NCBI GenBank assembly: GCA_016212515.1
Contig: JACRFZ010000072.1
Coordinates: 1 to 64,000 of the forward strand
Reading direction: 5' to 3'
DNA length: 64,000 nt
Source of the DNA: Candidatus Melainabacteria bacterium
GTDB taxonomy: Bacteria > Cyanobacteriota > Vampirovibrionia > Obscuribacterales > Obscuribacteraceae
Shown: piece by piece, positions 50,722-59,848 of the stretch
Layout: every line of letters begins with the position of its first letter
Position numbering within the stretch: the first letter of the stretch is position 1
Position numbers and translations under genes: made by a program
The notes under the pieces: model-generated
Seen by the model: the letters and a program-made list of their open reading frames with translations, nothing else
What the model was told of the DNA's origin: nothing
The model's database searches: none

Positions 50722-53700
50722 TGTGGATAGTGGAAATGGCTTTGAAAAGGGCCCATACGTTTATCGTTATGGCTCTGGCTATTCTAATTTTCGGCATACT
50801 TTCCATCCGCCAGATGGCAGTGGATATTTTCCCCATCATCGACGTGCCCATTGTCAGTGCCGTCTATACTTTCACGGGCATGTCGCCTTATAACATTGAA
50901 AATCTCATTACCACGGTCACTGAGCGTTGGCTCACCTCCACCGTAAACGGTATCGAAAAGATAGAGTCTACCTCTCTTTCCGGCATGAGCATCATCAAAG
51001 TCTACCTGCACAAAGGCACCGACATTGGTGAGGCGGTGGCCATGGTGACGGCCATGGGCTCGGCGGTGCTCGAATACCTGCCGCCCAGTATTACACCGCC
51101 CTTTGTCACCGTATCCAGCGCCACCGATGTACCGGTAATTCAGCTAGGCATAGGTTCCAAAACGCTTTCCGAAGCCGAATTGTTCGACATTGCCAATAAC
51201 TTCGTCAGAAACCAGCTCGCCACCATCCAGGGTGCCACCATTCCCTTCCCCTACGGTGGTAAGTACCGACAGGTCATGGTCGATCTCGACCCGCAAGCCC
51301 TGGTAGCCACCGGCGTATCGGCCAACGATGTGGTGACGGCCATGAACTCCCAGAGCATCATCGCTCCATCGGGTACGGCCAAATTGGGTCCATATGAATA
51401 CATCATGACCCTCAACAACATCCCCGAGAAAATCGATGAACTGAATCGTATTCCGGTCAAATCAGTGAAGGGCGCCGTAGTCTTTCTCAAAGATGTGGCC
51501 AATGTACATGACGGTTATCAGCCGCAGCTCAATATTGTCAACCAGGACGGTCGCCGGGCCGTGCTCTTCAATATATTGAAGAACGGCACTGCCTCTACCC
51601 TTTCAGTGGTTGAACGAATCAAGAAAGCACTGCCCGACATTCAAAAGATTGTGCCGCCGGCCTGTGTCATCTCGGTGCTCACCGACCAGTCTGTCTTTGT
51701 GCGCGAATGTGTGGCCGATGTGGTGAGAGAAGCAGTGACGGCAGCCGGACTGACGGCTCTAATGATGCTGGCCTTGCTTGGTAGCTGGCGTTCCACTCTC
51801 ATCGTCGCCACCTCCATTCCCCTGGCCATGCTCTGCTCCATTATCGGACTGCATATGTGCGGGCAGACCATCAACTCCATGACTCTGGGTGGTCTGGCAC
51901 TGGCTGTAGGTATGCTGGTGGACGATGCCACAGTGGAAGTAGAAAACGTACACCGCAACATGGCCATGGGCAAAGACATAGTCAAAGCCATCCTCGACGG
52001 TGCCGCTCAGGTAGCCATGCCGGCGCTGGTTTCAACCCTTTCCATTTGCATCGTCTTTGTACCGGTGGTCTTCCTCACTGAACCATCCCGCTCCCTCTTT
52101 GTGCCTCTCGGTATGGCCGTAGCCTTTGCCATGCTGGCATCCTACGGGCTCTCCCGCACCATAGTGCCCCTCATGTCCAAGAATCTGCTGGCCCATGAGC
52201 ATGAACACGGCAGTACCGCAAAGGAGCCGCAAGGAATCATGGCTGTTTTCTCAGCCATCCACAAAGTCATTGACGGCGGCTTCGAATGGCTCAGGGGCAT
52301 CTACAAACACACTCTTGATCAAGCCCTCACCCATCCCTTCCTGGCCATAGGAGGCTTTCTCACCTTCTACGGCTGCTCCATGACTTTGCTGCCAATCATC
52401 GGTCAGGATTTCTTCCCGGCCATCGATGCCGGACAGCTGCGCCTGCACGTCAATTGCCGTCCGGGCACCAGGGTGGAGGAAACCGAGCGCATCTTCAAAG
52501 AGATAGAGCGGGCCATCGGCACCATCGTGCCCAAAGACGAAATTCTCATCATCACCGACAATATCGGCATGCCGGTGAGCGGCGTCAACTACGCCTTTTC
52601 CGACAGTCAGACCATAAGTGAAGCAGACGGCGAAATTCTGGTCACCCTCAAGGAAGAGCGCACCAAGCCCACCGGACAGTACCAGAAGGAAATACGGGCC
52701 ATGCTGACGGCCCGCTTTCCTCAGGTGAGCTATTACTTTCAGCCCGCCGACATCGTCACGCAAATATTGAACGCCGGACTGCCCGCCCCCATCGACATTC
52801 GTATCACCGGGCTGGACGTGGCCAAGAACTACGACATCGCCCAGCGACTGAAGCGCGACGTAGAAAAGGTAAGAGGTGCTGTGGACGTATGTATGCACCA
52901 GGTGGTGAATGCACCGCAATTCGTCTTTGAAGTAGACCGCACCAGAGCCAACGAAATGGGTCTCACCCAGCGGGATGTTTCCAATTCCTTCCTGGTCACA
53001 TTGAGTTCAAGCTTTCAAACCGCCCCAAATTTCTGGCTCAACATCAAAAACGGCGTCAACTATAACCTGGCGGCGCAAACCCCGCAGTACAAAATCGATA
53101 GCCTCGATGCCATGAGAGTAACAGCACTTACATCAAAGACCACAAGTAAGAAACAGCAACCGCCGCTTCTCACAAACGTAGCCACCGTCAGTCGGGCAGC
53201 AACTCCGGCCGTGGTCAACCACCTCAACGCGCAGCCGGTCTTTGATATCTATGCGGCCTGCCAGGACCGAGACCTGGGCGGCGTCTCAAAAGACATCGAA
53301 AAGATCATGGACAAGTATCGACCGGAGCTGCCTCAAGCCAGCCAGTTAACCATGGGCGGGCAGGTCTTGAGCATGAAATCGGCCTTTGCCGCTCTCATCT
53401 TCGGTCTCGTGTTTGCTTTGCTTCTGGTTTACTTACTTCTGGTAGTCAACTTCCAGAGTTGGAGCGACCCGGTCATTATTCTCATGGCCACACCGGGTGC
53501 ACTCTCAGGCATACTCTGGAGCCTCTTTGTTACCCAGACAACCTTCTCCATTCCCGCCCTCATGGGTACCATCATGACTGTCGGCGTGGCTTCCGCCAAC
53601 TCTATATTGATGGTCACCTTCGCCAATGAACAATTCCACGAAGGCAAAGACGGTCGCTCTGCGGCTCTGGAAGCCGGCTTCGAGCGCTTCCGCCCGGTAA

Positions 53701-53957
53701 TGATGACGGCAACAGCTATGATCATCGGCATGATCCCCATGGCCATAGGGGCCGGACAGGGTGGCTCCCAGAACGCCCCCATCGGACGAGCCGTAATCGG
53801 CGGGCTGACGGTGGCAACTTTCTCGACCCTCTTCTTCGTTCCCCTTGTCTTCAGTCTTTTAAGAAAGGGCAAAGCCAAGGATAATAAGGCAAGCGAGCCG
53901 GTTCACAATCAGGACCACACCCAAACGGATACTAATCAAGAGAAGAACCATGACTGA
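50721..53957 (+). CDS. RND efflux permease 2
   Basis: 1078 residues, a close paralogue of permease 1 over its whole length (MWIVEMALKRAHTFIVMALA; MSPYNIENLITTVTERWL). It also has the TM4 Asp pair (about 401, GMLVDDATVEVENVH) and Ala in place of the TM10 Lys (VASANSILMVTF, about 956). Two adjacent RND permease genes with one adaptor recall MdtB-MdtC, where the pump is a hetero-trimer; that is an analogy, not proof. The stop overlaps the start of the adaptor gene by eight bases. Confidence 0.93.
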   Translation: MWIVEMALKRAHTFIVMALAILIFGILSIRQMAVDIFPIIDVPIVSAVYTFTGMSPYNIENLITTVTERWLTSTVNGIEKIESTSLSGMSIIKVYLHKGTDIGEAVAMVTAMGSAVLEYLPPSITPPFVTVSSATDVPVIQLGIGSKTLSEAELFDIANNFVRNQLATIQGATIPFPYGGKYRQVMVDLDPQALVATGVSANDVVTAMNSQSIIAPSGTAKLGPYEYIMTLNNIPEKIDELNRIPVKSVKGAVVFLKDVANVHDGYQPQLNIVNQDGRRAVLFNILKNGTASTLSVVERIKKALPDIQKIVPPACVISVLTDQSVFVRECVADVVREAVTAAGLTALMMLALLGSWRSTLIVATSIPLAMLCSIIGLHMCGQTINSMTLGGLALAVGMLVDDATVEVENVHRNMAMGKDIVKAILDGAAQVAMPALVSTLSICIVFVPVVFLTEPSRSLFVPLGMAVAFAMLASYGLSRTIVPLMSKNLLAHEHEHGSTAKEPQGIMAVFSAIHKVIDGGFEWLRGIYKHTLDQALTHPFLAIGGFLTFYGCSMTLLPIIGQDFFPAIDAGQLRLHVNCRPGTRVEETERIFKEIERAIGTIVPKDEILIITDNIGMPVSGVNYAFSDSQTISEADGEILVTLKEERTKPTGQYQKEIRAMLTARFPQVSYYFQPADIVTQILNAGLPAPIDIRITGLDVAKNYDIAQRLKRDVEKVRGAVDVCMHQVVNAPQFVFEVDRTRANEMGLTQRDVSNSFLVTLSSSFQTAPNFWLNIKNGVNYNLAAQTPQYKIDSLDAMRVTALTSKTTSKKQQPPLLTNVATVSRAATPAVVNHLNAQPVFDIYAACQDRDLGGVSKDIEKIMDKYRPELPQASQLTMGGQVLSMKSAFAALIFGLVFALLLVYLLLVVNFQSWSDPVIILMATPGALSGILWSLFVTQTTFSIPALMGTIMTVGVASANSILMVTFANEQFHEGKDGRSAALEAGFERFRPVMMTATAMIIGMIPMAIGAGQGGSQNAPIGRAVIGGLTVATFSTLFFVPLVFSLLRKGKAKDNKASEPVHNQDHTQTDTNQEKNHD

Positions 53958-55386
53958 AGGCTCACCAATAGACATAAAAAACCGCTGTCTCCAAGTGGGG
54001 CTCCAGAGGTGCAAGCTCACCGCTACGGCGCACTCCTGCCGGCAAGCGCGCAGCCGGTCAGGCATGGGCAAGCTGATTGTGGTGGTGATAATAGTTCTGG
54101 TTATCGCCGGCGTTTTGCTGGTGGTAGGTTTTCTACCACGCCTCGAGCGAAAGAAAGAACTCGACAAAATGCATGCCGAAACCACCGGTGCTGTACCGAT
54201 TGTGCGCACCATCATCGCCAGACCGGCCCGAGAAACCGAATCGCTGACGCTACCGGGCAACATAGGCGCCATCCAGTACACCACCATTTATGCAAGAGTA
54301 GACGGCTACCTGCGTGACCGCATGGTTGATATCGGCGATCACGTAAGAGCCGGTCAGTTACTGGCCGTCATCGACACCCCGACTATTGACGAATCACTGG
54401 CCCAGGTGAGAGCCGACCTGGTAAGAGCCAGAGCCGGTGTGGACAAAGCCAATGCCGAACTGAAAGAAGCCATCGCCAAGCAAGCCACAGCTCAAGCAGA
54501 GGTAGAGAAGGGAAAAGGCAACGTGGACTATGCTACGGTGACTGCTACCCGCTGGCAGAATCTCTGCACAAGAGGTGCGGTCAGTCAGCAGAGCCGAGAT
54601 GAAAAAGTCAGGTTACTGGAAGCCACCACTGCCGACTTGAAGGCCGATCATGCCAATTTGAAAGCCGCCGAAGCCCAGGTGGTGGCGGCGCGTTCACAGG
54701 TGGATGAAGCCAGAGCCAATGTCAAAGCCAAAGAAGCGGAAGTGAAAAAGCTGGAAGCCGAGCAGGGCTTTCAAAAGGTTCTCGCTCCCTTCGACGGCAT
54801 CATCACCCTCAGGAAAGTCGACCCGGGCGCGCTCATCACCAAAGGCAGTCAGTCTGAAAGTCTTGAGCTCTTTCAGATGGCTAAGATTGATCGCCTGCGT
54901 ATTTACGTGAACGCACCGCAGAGAGTGGCACGTTATTTAAAACAGGGCGTCCAGGCCAAAATCAATGTGCCGGAATTCCCAGAGCGTAACTTCGTAGGCA
55001 TTGTCACCAATGTAAGCGGTGCCCTTGATCCCAATACGCGCACCAGACAAACCGAAATTCAAATTCCCAACGCCGATCATGCCCTTTTGCCAGGCATGTA
55101 TGGCGAGGTCAATCTAACCGGTGTGCGGGAAGAAAAATGGATTAGAGTACCGGGCACCACCCTAGTAACAAAACCGGAGGGACAGTTCCTGCTTCTGGCA
55201 GTAAATGGAAAGGCGCACTATCAACCCATTACCATCGGTCGTGATTTCGGCGACGAAGTAGAAGTAAGGGTTGGGCTTTCAGGCAATGAACACGTAGCCG
55301 TCAGCCCCAGCGACGATATCATCGAAGGTGAAGCGGTTAAAGAAGAGCAACTGCCGGAGCCCGTTTTGAAGGCTGGACCGCATTAA
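53950..55386 (+). CDS. RND periplasmic adaptor (membrane fusion protein)
   Basis: 478 residues. A cytosolic Cys/Arg-rich start of about 38 residues precedes a membrane anchor (KLIVVVIIVLVIAGVLLVVG). Then come the first half of the lipoyl domain (IYARVDGYLRDRMVDIGDHV), a long coiled-coil hairpin (about 145-275; KANAELKEAIAKQATAQAEV), the second half (APFDGIITLRKVDPGALI) and the beta-barrel and membrane-proximal domains (QIPNADHALLPGMYGEVNL). It bridges the permeases to a TolC-type channel. The start overlaps permease 2 by eight bases (ATGACTGA). It probably completes an operon whose outer channel is the TolC-like protein at 42.3-44.2 kb. Confidence 0.93.
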   Translation: MTEGSPIDIKNRCLQVGLQRCKLTATAHSCRQARSRSGMGKLIVVVIIVLVIAGVLLVVGFLPRLERKKELDKMHAETTGAVPIVRTIIARPARETESLTLPGNIGAIQYTTIYARVDGYLRDRMVDIGDHVRAGQLLAVIDTPTIDESLAQVRADLVRARAGVDKANAELKEAIAKQATAQAEVEKGKGNVDYATVTATRWQNLCTRGAVSQQSRDEKVRLLEATTADLKADHANLKAAEAQVVAARSQVDEARANVKAKEAEVKKLEAEQGFQKVLAPFDGIITLRKVDPGALITKGSQSESLELFQMAKIDRLRIYVNAPQRVARYLKQGVQAKINVPEFPERNFVGIVTNVSGALDPNTRTRQTEIQIPNADHALLPGMYGEVNLTGVREEKWIRVPGTTLVTKPEGQFLLLAVNGKAHYQPITIGRDFGDEVEVRVGLSGNEHVAVSPSDDIIEGEAVKEEQLPEPVLKAGPH

Positions 55387-55653
55387 AATGCAGCCGGTTA
55401 GATGTCTCAATACGGAAAGCAGCGACCAACATGTCTCATTCGCACTTCTTTCGAAAAGCACTAAACTCATGTAACAGGGAAAATTAATTCTGCTTGACGG
55501 CTACAACCCAGATGGAGCAGGCGTTTCATTTATAAAAAAGTCCCGAAACGCTGATGTAATATTTCGCAAAATCACTATTGTTACAATTGATGGTCTTCGC
55601 CGGAGAGATACCCCGAGGCCTTCTTCTCTATACTGGCCTGGTCTTCTTGCAAT
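55387..55653. other. Convergent intergenic region
   Basis: 267 bases between the end of the adaptor gene and the end of the TPR gene on the other strand. It holds an inverted repeat, GCGTTTC (55521-55527) with GAAACGC (55545-55551), with AAAAAA in its loop. It might help end transcription from both sides, but no proper T-run follows it. Nothing else stands out. Confidence 0.4.
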
Positions 55654-57051
55654 CTAGACTTGCCTGGTCTTGATACGGGCTTTAATTCGTGCGGCATCTT
55701 CGCAAGCCTTTGAAGCGGAATCACTTTCGCCGGTCTGATTAAAGCAGACACTCAAAGCTTCCAATACTTCGGCAATTTCCAAACTAGCAGCACCAAGCCA
55801 TCTTCGACGTATCTTCAGGGCTTCTTGCAACTGCACTTTCGCCTCCATCGGCAAGGTGGGAAGCAGCACTTTAGCATTAAGAACAAGTAGAGCGGCGCGC
55901 ACCAATTCGGCGGCACGGCTAGCCTTTCCCGCAAGCGAAGAGAAGCCCTGCTGCACCAGCGATTGACAATCAGCAAGACGCCCGCTCAAATAGAAAGTAC
56001 GAGCCAACTGGGCCCTTACCTCCTGAAGAGACAGATCATCAGGAGCAAGTTCCTGCTTTAGCTGAGAGGCTCTCTCTAAAACTTGCTCAGCCTCATCATA
56101 CTGCTCAAGAAGATTATAGGCACGCCCGGCCAAAGAGAGCGCGTCGGAGAGCACCGACCTGGCGAACTTGAGGTTGGCATTCAACTGGCTCAGACTCTTC
56201 TTTTGCGCATGCTTTACCAGAACTGCTGCAGCCGTGCCATTACCAAGACCATTGCCTTTACCACGACCATTGCCATCACCCCGACCCTCGCCATTACCAC
56301 GACCATTGCCATCACCCCAACCCTCGCCATTACCACGACCATTGCCATCACCCCAACCCTCGCCATCACCCAGCCCGGAGGGCAGCGGTAAGGGATTTTG
56401 AATAGCCTGAATGGACTGCTCTAAATCGCCAATCGAAGCCAGAATTTCCTTCAATGCCTGCTCGTAATTACCGAGATCACAAAGGAGACTGGAGAGAATA
56501 CGGCGGCAGATGGCTCCGGTTATATTGTCCTGCTCAGATTCGGCAAGTGCTTTGACAAAGGAATCCTCTGCCTCATTGCCAGGCGGCACTGCCATCAATA
56601 CATCATGCCGACGAAGAATCAGTAAAGACTGGTAAGCAAGAACAATGGCGGCATCATAATTACCACGAGCACGTTCCACATCGGCTTGAACCGCCACAGA
56701 CAGGGCAGTGTCTTTAGTCAGGGGCGAAAGATACTGCAAAAGAGATGCATAGATGCGACTCAATCTTTCAGCCGCGGCAAGCATGCCGCTATCGATAAGG
56801 CTACCAATGAAACGCGGCAGGGAGGACCAAATTACCACCGCAAAAATGCCGAAAGCGATAAGAACTCCACCATAGATGGAAACAGCGGCTATACCCCTGG
56901 GTTCGGTTAGAAAAGGCGTAGCAGAAAGCAAATGTCCCGCTGTCACCGCAAGCGCAAGATAGGAAAAGCAGAGAACCACTATACATAGCTTTTCCCAGAA
57001 ACTTAAACGGGATAGAGCGGACGGCACGAGTTCGGAATGTTTTTGCTGCAT
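55654..57051 (-). CDS. Membrane TPR protein with Gly/Asp/Asn repeat insert
   Basis: 465 residues. Two hydrophobic segments near the N-terminus (LCIVVLCFSYLALAVTAGHL; GIAAVSIYGGVLIAFGIFAV) precede a TPR domain (about 110-450; DAAIVLAYQSLLILRRHDV, YEQALKEILASIGDLEQSI). Between TPR units lies a Gly-rich insert of about 45 residues (GDGEGWGDGNGRGNGE) encoded by 36-bp repeats. The ATG at 57051 is chosen; a TTG 40 codons upstream is open in frame but lacks support. Role unknown. Confidence 0.78.
   Translation of the reverse strand: MQQKHSELVPSALSRLSFWEKLCIVVLCFSYLALAVTAGHLLSATPFLTEPRGIAAVSIYGGVLIAFGIFAVVIWSSLPRFIGSLIDSGMLAAAERLSRIYASLLQYLSPLTKDTALSVAVQADVERARGNYDAAIVLAYQSLLILRRHDVLMAVPPGNEAEDSFVKALAESEQDNITGAICRRILSSLLCDLGNYEQALKEILASIGDLEQSIQAIQNPLPLPSGLGDGEGWGDGNGRGNGEGWGDGNGRGNGEGRGDGNGRGKGNGLGNGTAAAVLVKHAQKKSLSQLNANLKFARSVLSDALSLAGRAYNLLEQYDEAEQVLERASQLKQELAPDDLSLQEVRAQLARTFYLSGRLADCQSLVQQGFSSLAGKASRAAELVRAALLVLNAKVLLPTLPMEAKVQLQEALKIRRRWLGAASLEIAEVLEALSVCFNQTGESDSASKACEDAARIKARIKTRQV
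56261..56368 (-). repeat. Three 36-bp tandem units inside the TPR gene
   Basis: Units at 56261-56296, 56297-56332 and 56333-56368 differ by one or two bases. They encode 12-residue Gly/Asp/Asn/Arg units. The insert interrupts a TPR domain without breaking the frame, as expected for a multiple of three. Confidence 0.88.
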
Positions 57052-57202
57052 GTGACTAATTGGTGAACTTACCGACCGAGATTGAGGTTTAACTAATATC
57101 AGCAAAGCTAGAATCAAGCCATTATAAGCTGAACCCGGGTCGGTAGGTGGAGTTTGGCGGGATGATGACAAGACTATATTTCAAAACTTCAGTGCCTCAA
57201 GG

Positions 57203-57274
57203 AAAAGGGAAGGCCGTAGCCGCGATTTACTCAGCGGCAGCGAAAAGGAAGGCCGTAGCCGCGATTTATTCAGC
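57203..57274. repeat. Direct repeat, two copies of about 33 bp
   Basis: AAAAGG(G)AAGGCCGTAGCCGC-GATTTAyTCAGC occurs at 57203-57235 and 57243-57274, differing by one inserted G and one C/T change. It lies in noncoding DNA. Confidence 0.85.
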
Positions 57275-57350
57275 ACCAGGAAAATAGAAGCCACGATGGT
57301 AGACAAAGATTACTTCAATACTCCTTTGAATTTCCATCCGTTAAAGTAAG

Positions 57351-57390
57351 TGCTTGAGGTTCTTATAAGCTGCTTGAGGTTCTTACAAGC
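57351..57390. repeat. 20-bp tandem duplication
   Basis: TGCTTGAGGTTCTTATAAGC is directly followed by the same sequence with one T-to-C change. Each unit begins with GCTT and ends with AAGC and could form a small hairpin. Confidence 0.85.
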
Positions 57391-57492
57391 AAGGCTAAAC
57401 GTGATGCATCAGGTGCTCTCTAAGTACACTTCGAATCAGGCAGCAGGTAGTAGCTGGCACAAATCAGGGAACCCTCAATCGGCACCATCGGT

Positions 57493-58743
57493 CTACATTG
57501 TCGCGCCGCTTATAGCGCTCGCCCGCGCCTTCAACTCCTGCCGGGGGCCTTCCTGCCCCAAGTAATACATGGTGTCTGCATAGCGTTGCAGAAAGGGCAC
57601 CAGAGAGATGGAGTCTGGTCCGTAGTAGGCTTCAGCCAGTGACAGTGCCTTCTGCAAAAGTGGCACAGCCTCATCGTAACGTTTTTCAAGCACATAGAGA
57701 TTGCCCAGGGCAAACGCAGCTCTGGCTTCGCTGCCGTTCTTAGAGGGTTCCTTCCAGAAATCCTGGGCCCTCAAATAGAGCTTTTCTGCTTCCTGATAGT
57801 TCTTTTGCTTGATATAACACTTGGCCAGCTTATCGAGACGATTGTAGACCTGATAGTTCTCGGGCGGCAAAATTCTCTCTGTCGTCTCAAGGGCGTAACT
57901 ATAGTACTGTTGGGCGCGATTTTCATCGTTGCGCTCCTCATAGACGGACGCCAGATTATCGAAACTATTTGCCAGAGATAAATGCTCTTTCCCCAGAACT
58001 GTCTCTTTCACATCAAGGGCACTGTTATAGCAGCGCTCTGCTAAATCAAGCTTACCTTTGCTGCGGAAATCGTTGCCGATGGCATCCACGGCAATAGCCC
58101 ATTCGATTACCGGATTAACCATAGATTTAGCGGCAGAGCCGGCCCAACCGGTCAACGCTTCACCCTTCTTGAGCGTCACCGGTCCGCTCTTCGCCTCCCG
58201 GTAATCGTTGATCTTGCCGTCGATGATGGCAAGCAACCTTTCTGCCAGACCATCCGCTTTCTCAGCTGTGCCGTAATTTAGATAGAACGACACCAGCGAA
58301 CTCATAGCCGGAATCAGGGCCGGATTAACGGCCACAACATCACCCTGCGCCGCACCGCCGGCGCTGCCTGCGCCCAGATAGATCTCCCGAGCGTGCAATT
58401 CCTCTTCCAGGAGCGGCTGTGCTTCACTGAACCGCCCTCTCATGGTCAATAGCCGCCCATACTCGCCCAGGCTATCGGCAAAACGCTTGTCGCCCTCTCC
58501 AAAGACCGCGGCATCAATTACCGCCTGTTTGATCATACGCTCGCCGTCGCCATACCGCCCCGTGCGCAGGGCCTCTATGGCGCCGGAATATTGTTTGTGC
58601 CATTTTTCCTGCCGGGCGTCGATGGGCTCTGCGGCCTGTCCGGGATTAGAAGCTACCGCCAAAGCCAAAGTCAGCAAGAAGCTGAGGGCGCCAACCTTCA
58701 GGGGCTCCTGAAACGCTTTTACATGGTGCAATTTATCAGGCAT
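57493..58743 (-). CDS. Exported TPR protein
   Basis: 416 residues. A signal peptide (VGALSFLLTLALAVASNPGQAA) leads to a TPR array covering the rest, of the kinesin-light-chain type: DAAVFGEGDKRFADSLGEYG, RFSEAQPLLEEELHAREIYLG, LSLANSFDNLASVYEERNDE, YDEAVPLLQKALSLAEAYYG. The ATG at 58743 is chosen; a TTG nine codons upstream is the alternative. Such arrays act as protein-protein docking surfaces in the periplasm; the partner is unknown. Confidence 0.85.
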   Translation of the reverse strand: MPDKLHHVKAFQEPLKVGALSFLLTLALAVASNPGQAAEPIDARQEKWHKQYSGAIEALRTGRYGDGERMIKQAVIDAAVFGEGDKRFADSLGEYGRLLTMRGRFSEAQPLLEEELHAREIYLGAGSAGGAAQGDVVAVNPALIPAMSSLVSFYLNYGTAEKADGLAERLLAIIDGKINDYREAKSGPVTLKKGEALTGWAGSAAKSMVNPVIEWAIAVDAIGNDFRSKGKLDLAERCYNSALDVKETVLGKEHLSLANSFDNLASVYEERNDENRAQQYYSYALETTERILPPENYQVYNRLDKLAKCYIKQKNYQEAEKLYLRAQDFWKEPSKNGSEARAAFALGNLYVLEKRYDEAVPLLQKALSLAEAYYGPDSISLVPFLQRYADTMYYLGQEGPRQELKARASAISGATM

Positions 58744-58871
58744 TCTGGATATATCATTCACTCGGAACAATCGGAACCGTCCGCTGCAAACTTAGCAGCG
58801 CGCTATATATGGTACCAGCAAGTCAAGGTCGCTGGCTTAATTTAACCACTCCGTCAATCATACCGGTGAAT

Positions 58872-59705
58872 CTATTGCTTGGGCTTACCCCTGCCGGTTT
58901 TAGCCGGGGAGGTTTTCTTATCATCCACGTCATCCTCGTAAAGAGTGCCAAGAATGTCGGCGGCTGCCTCCAGGTCCTTTTGCTGCTCCAACAACTCCGA
59001 CCAGCTAGCCGGTTTGAAACCCTGCGGATACTTCCAGGAGATATTGGCAGACGCAGTTTCTCCAATGCTCTTGGTCTTGATGACATTGAATTTGCTACCA
59101 TCGGCACCTAATAGGTTTTCCTCAAGCAGCACACCCTCTATATCCGGCATACCGTATACATATCGAGCCAGTTGCAGTTGCTCTGGGCCAAGTTTTATAG
59201 AATTGGATTCGATCAAGTCCATATGCTTAAAAGTAGCGGAGGACCTTCCTCCAGAACGAAAGAAAGCCGCCGACTTAGAAGCATAGGAATCGAGAGGTGC
59301 CACCTCCAGATTGATTTTGCGACAGCTTTTGCCAGCAAACTGAATAGGCACCGAACGGCTTTTCAGCACTACTATTTTTTCTTTGTTTATGGAATTACCC
59401 TTCCATTGTTCACGAAGCTGAACCAAACCTTGATTGGTAGCCTTTTTGAAGACAACGAGCCTCCAGTCAGGAGCCATGCAGTAATAAATCAGCCCCTTGC
59501 GCGGCATATGGAACTGAATACCTCGATCGGATATATAAACAGTGGCGGGTCCATGGGCAGCGGTCACTTGCTCAATTTTTACTACACCCTTGCCGCCGGC
59601 CGATGCCGGACCGGCAAAACCACTGCCGAAGCACAAAATAGCAGCTACTACCTTGAGCCCAAGCTTGAACGGCCAACTGGCGATATTGAACCTTGCCCTA
59701 TTCAT
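58872..59705 (-). CDS. Exported hypothetical protein, 277 aa
   Basis: Not firmly recognised. It has a signal peptide (LKVVAAILCFGSGFAGPASA) and a beta-rich central part (IQFHMPRKGLIYYCMAPDWR, then FAGKSCRKINLEVAPLDSY). Its second half holds SARY-like YVYGMPDIEGVLLEE, a helical stretch (WSELLEQQKDLEAAADILG) and a Lys-rich tail. The layout recalls exported proteins with LolA/DUF4412-type folds that bind lipids or small molecules, but I cannot confirm that. It is divergent from the amino-acid oxidase gene across 143 bases. Confidence 0.65.
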   Translation of the reverse strand: MNRARFNIASWPFKLGLKVVAAILCFGSGFAGPASAGGKGVVKIEQVTAAHGPATVYISDRGIQFHMPRKGLIYYCMAPDWRLVVFKKATNQGLVQLREQWKGNSINKEKIVVLKSRSVPIQFAGKSCRKINLEVAPLDSYASKSAAFFRSGGRSSATFKHMDLIESNSIKLGPEQLQLARYVYGMPDIEGVLLEENLLGADGSKFNVIKTKSIGETASANISWKYPQGFKPASWSELLEQQKDLEAAADILGTLYEDDVDDKKTSPAKTGRGKPKQ

Positions 59706-59848
59706 TTAATCAGCGACAACCAATACCGGGGGTAATTCGAGTTTAGCACCTAAAGTTTCCGTCGCAGACCTTCTATGGGAGTAACGGAATTATTTCAATA
59801 CCCGATATGCTTATAAACCTATTGGAGCTAGATTCAGGAGACAGGCAA

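Larger units (their letters stand above)
57052..57492. other. Intergenic region with two pairs of direct repeats
   Basis: About 440 bases between two - strand genes. It contains a near-perfect direct repeat of GGAAGGCCGTAGCCGCGATT (57203-57235 and 57243-57274; period about 40) and a 20-bp tandem duplication at 57351-57390. No coding frame is convincing, and no promoter could be chosen with confidence. Confidence 0.5.

Noticed and set aside
56261-56368. CRISPR-like 36-bp repeats
   Set aside because: The units are directly adjacent, have no spacers and code in frame for Gly-rich residues.
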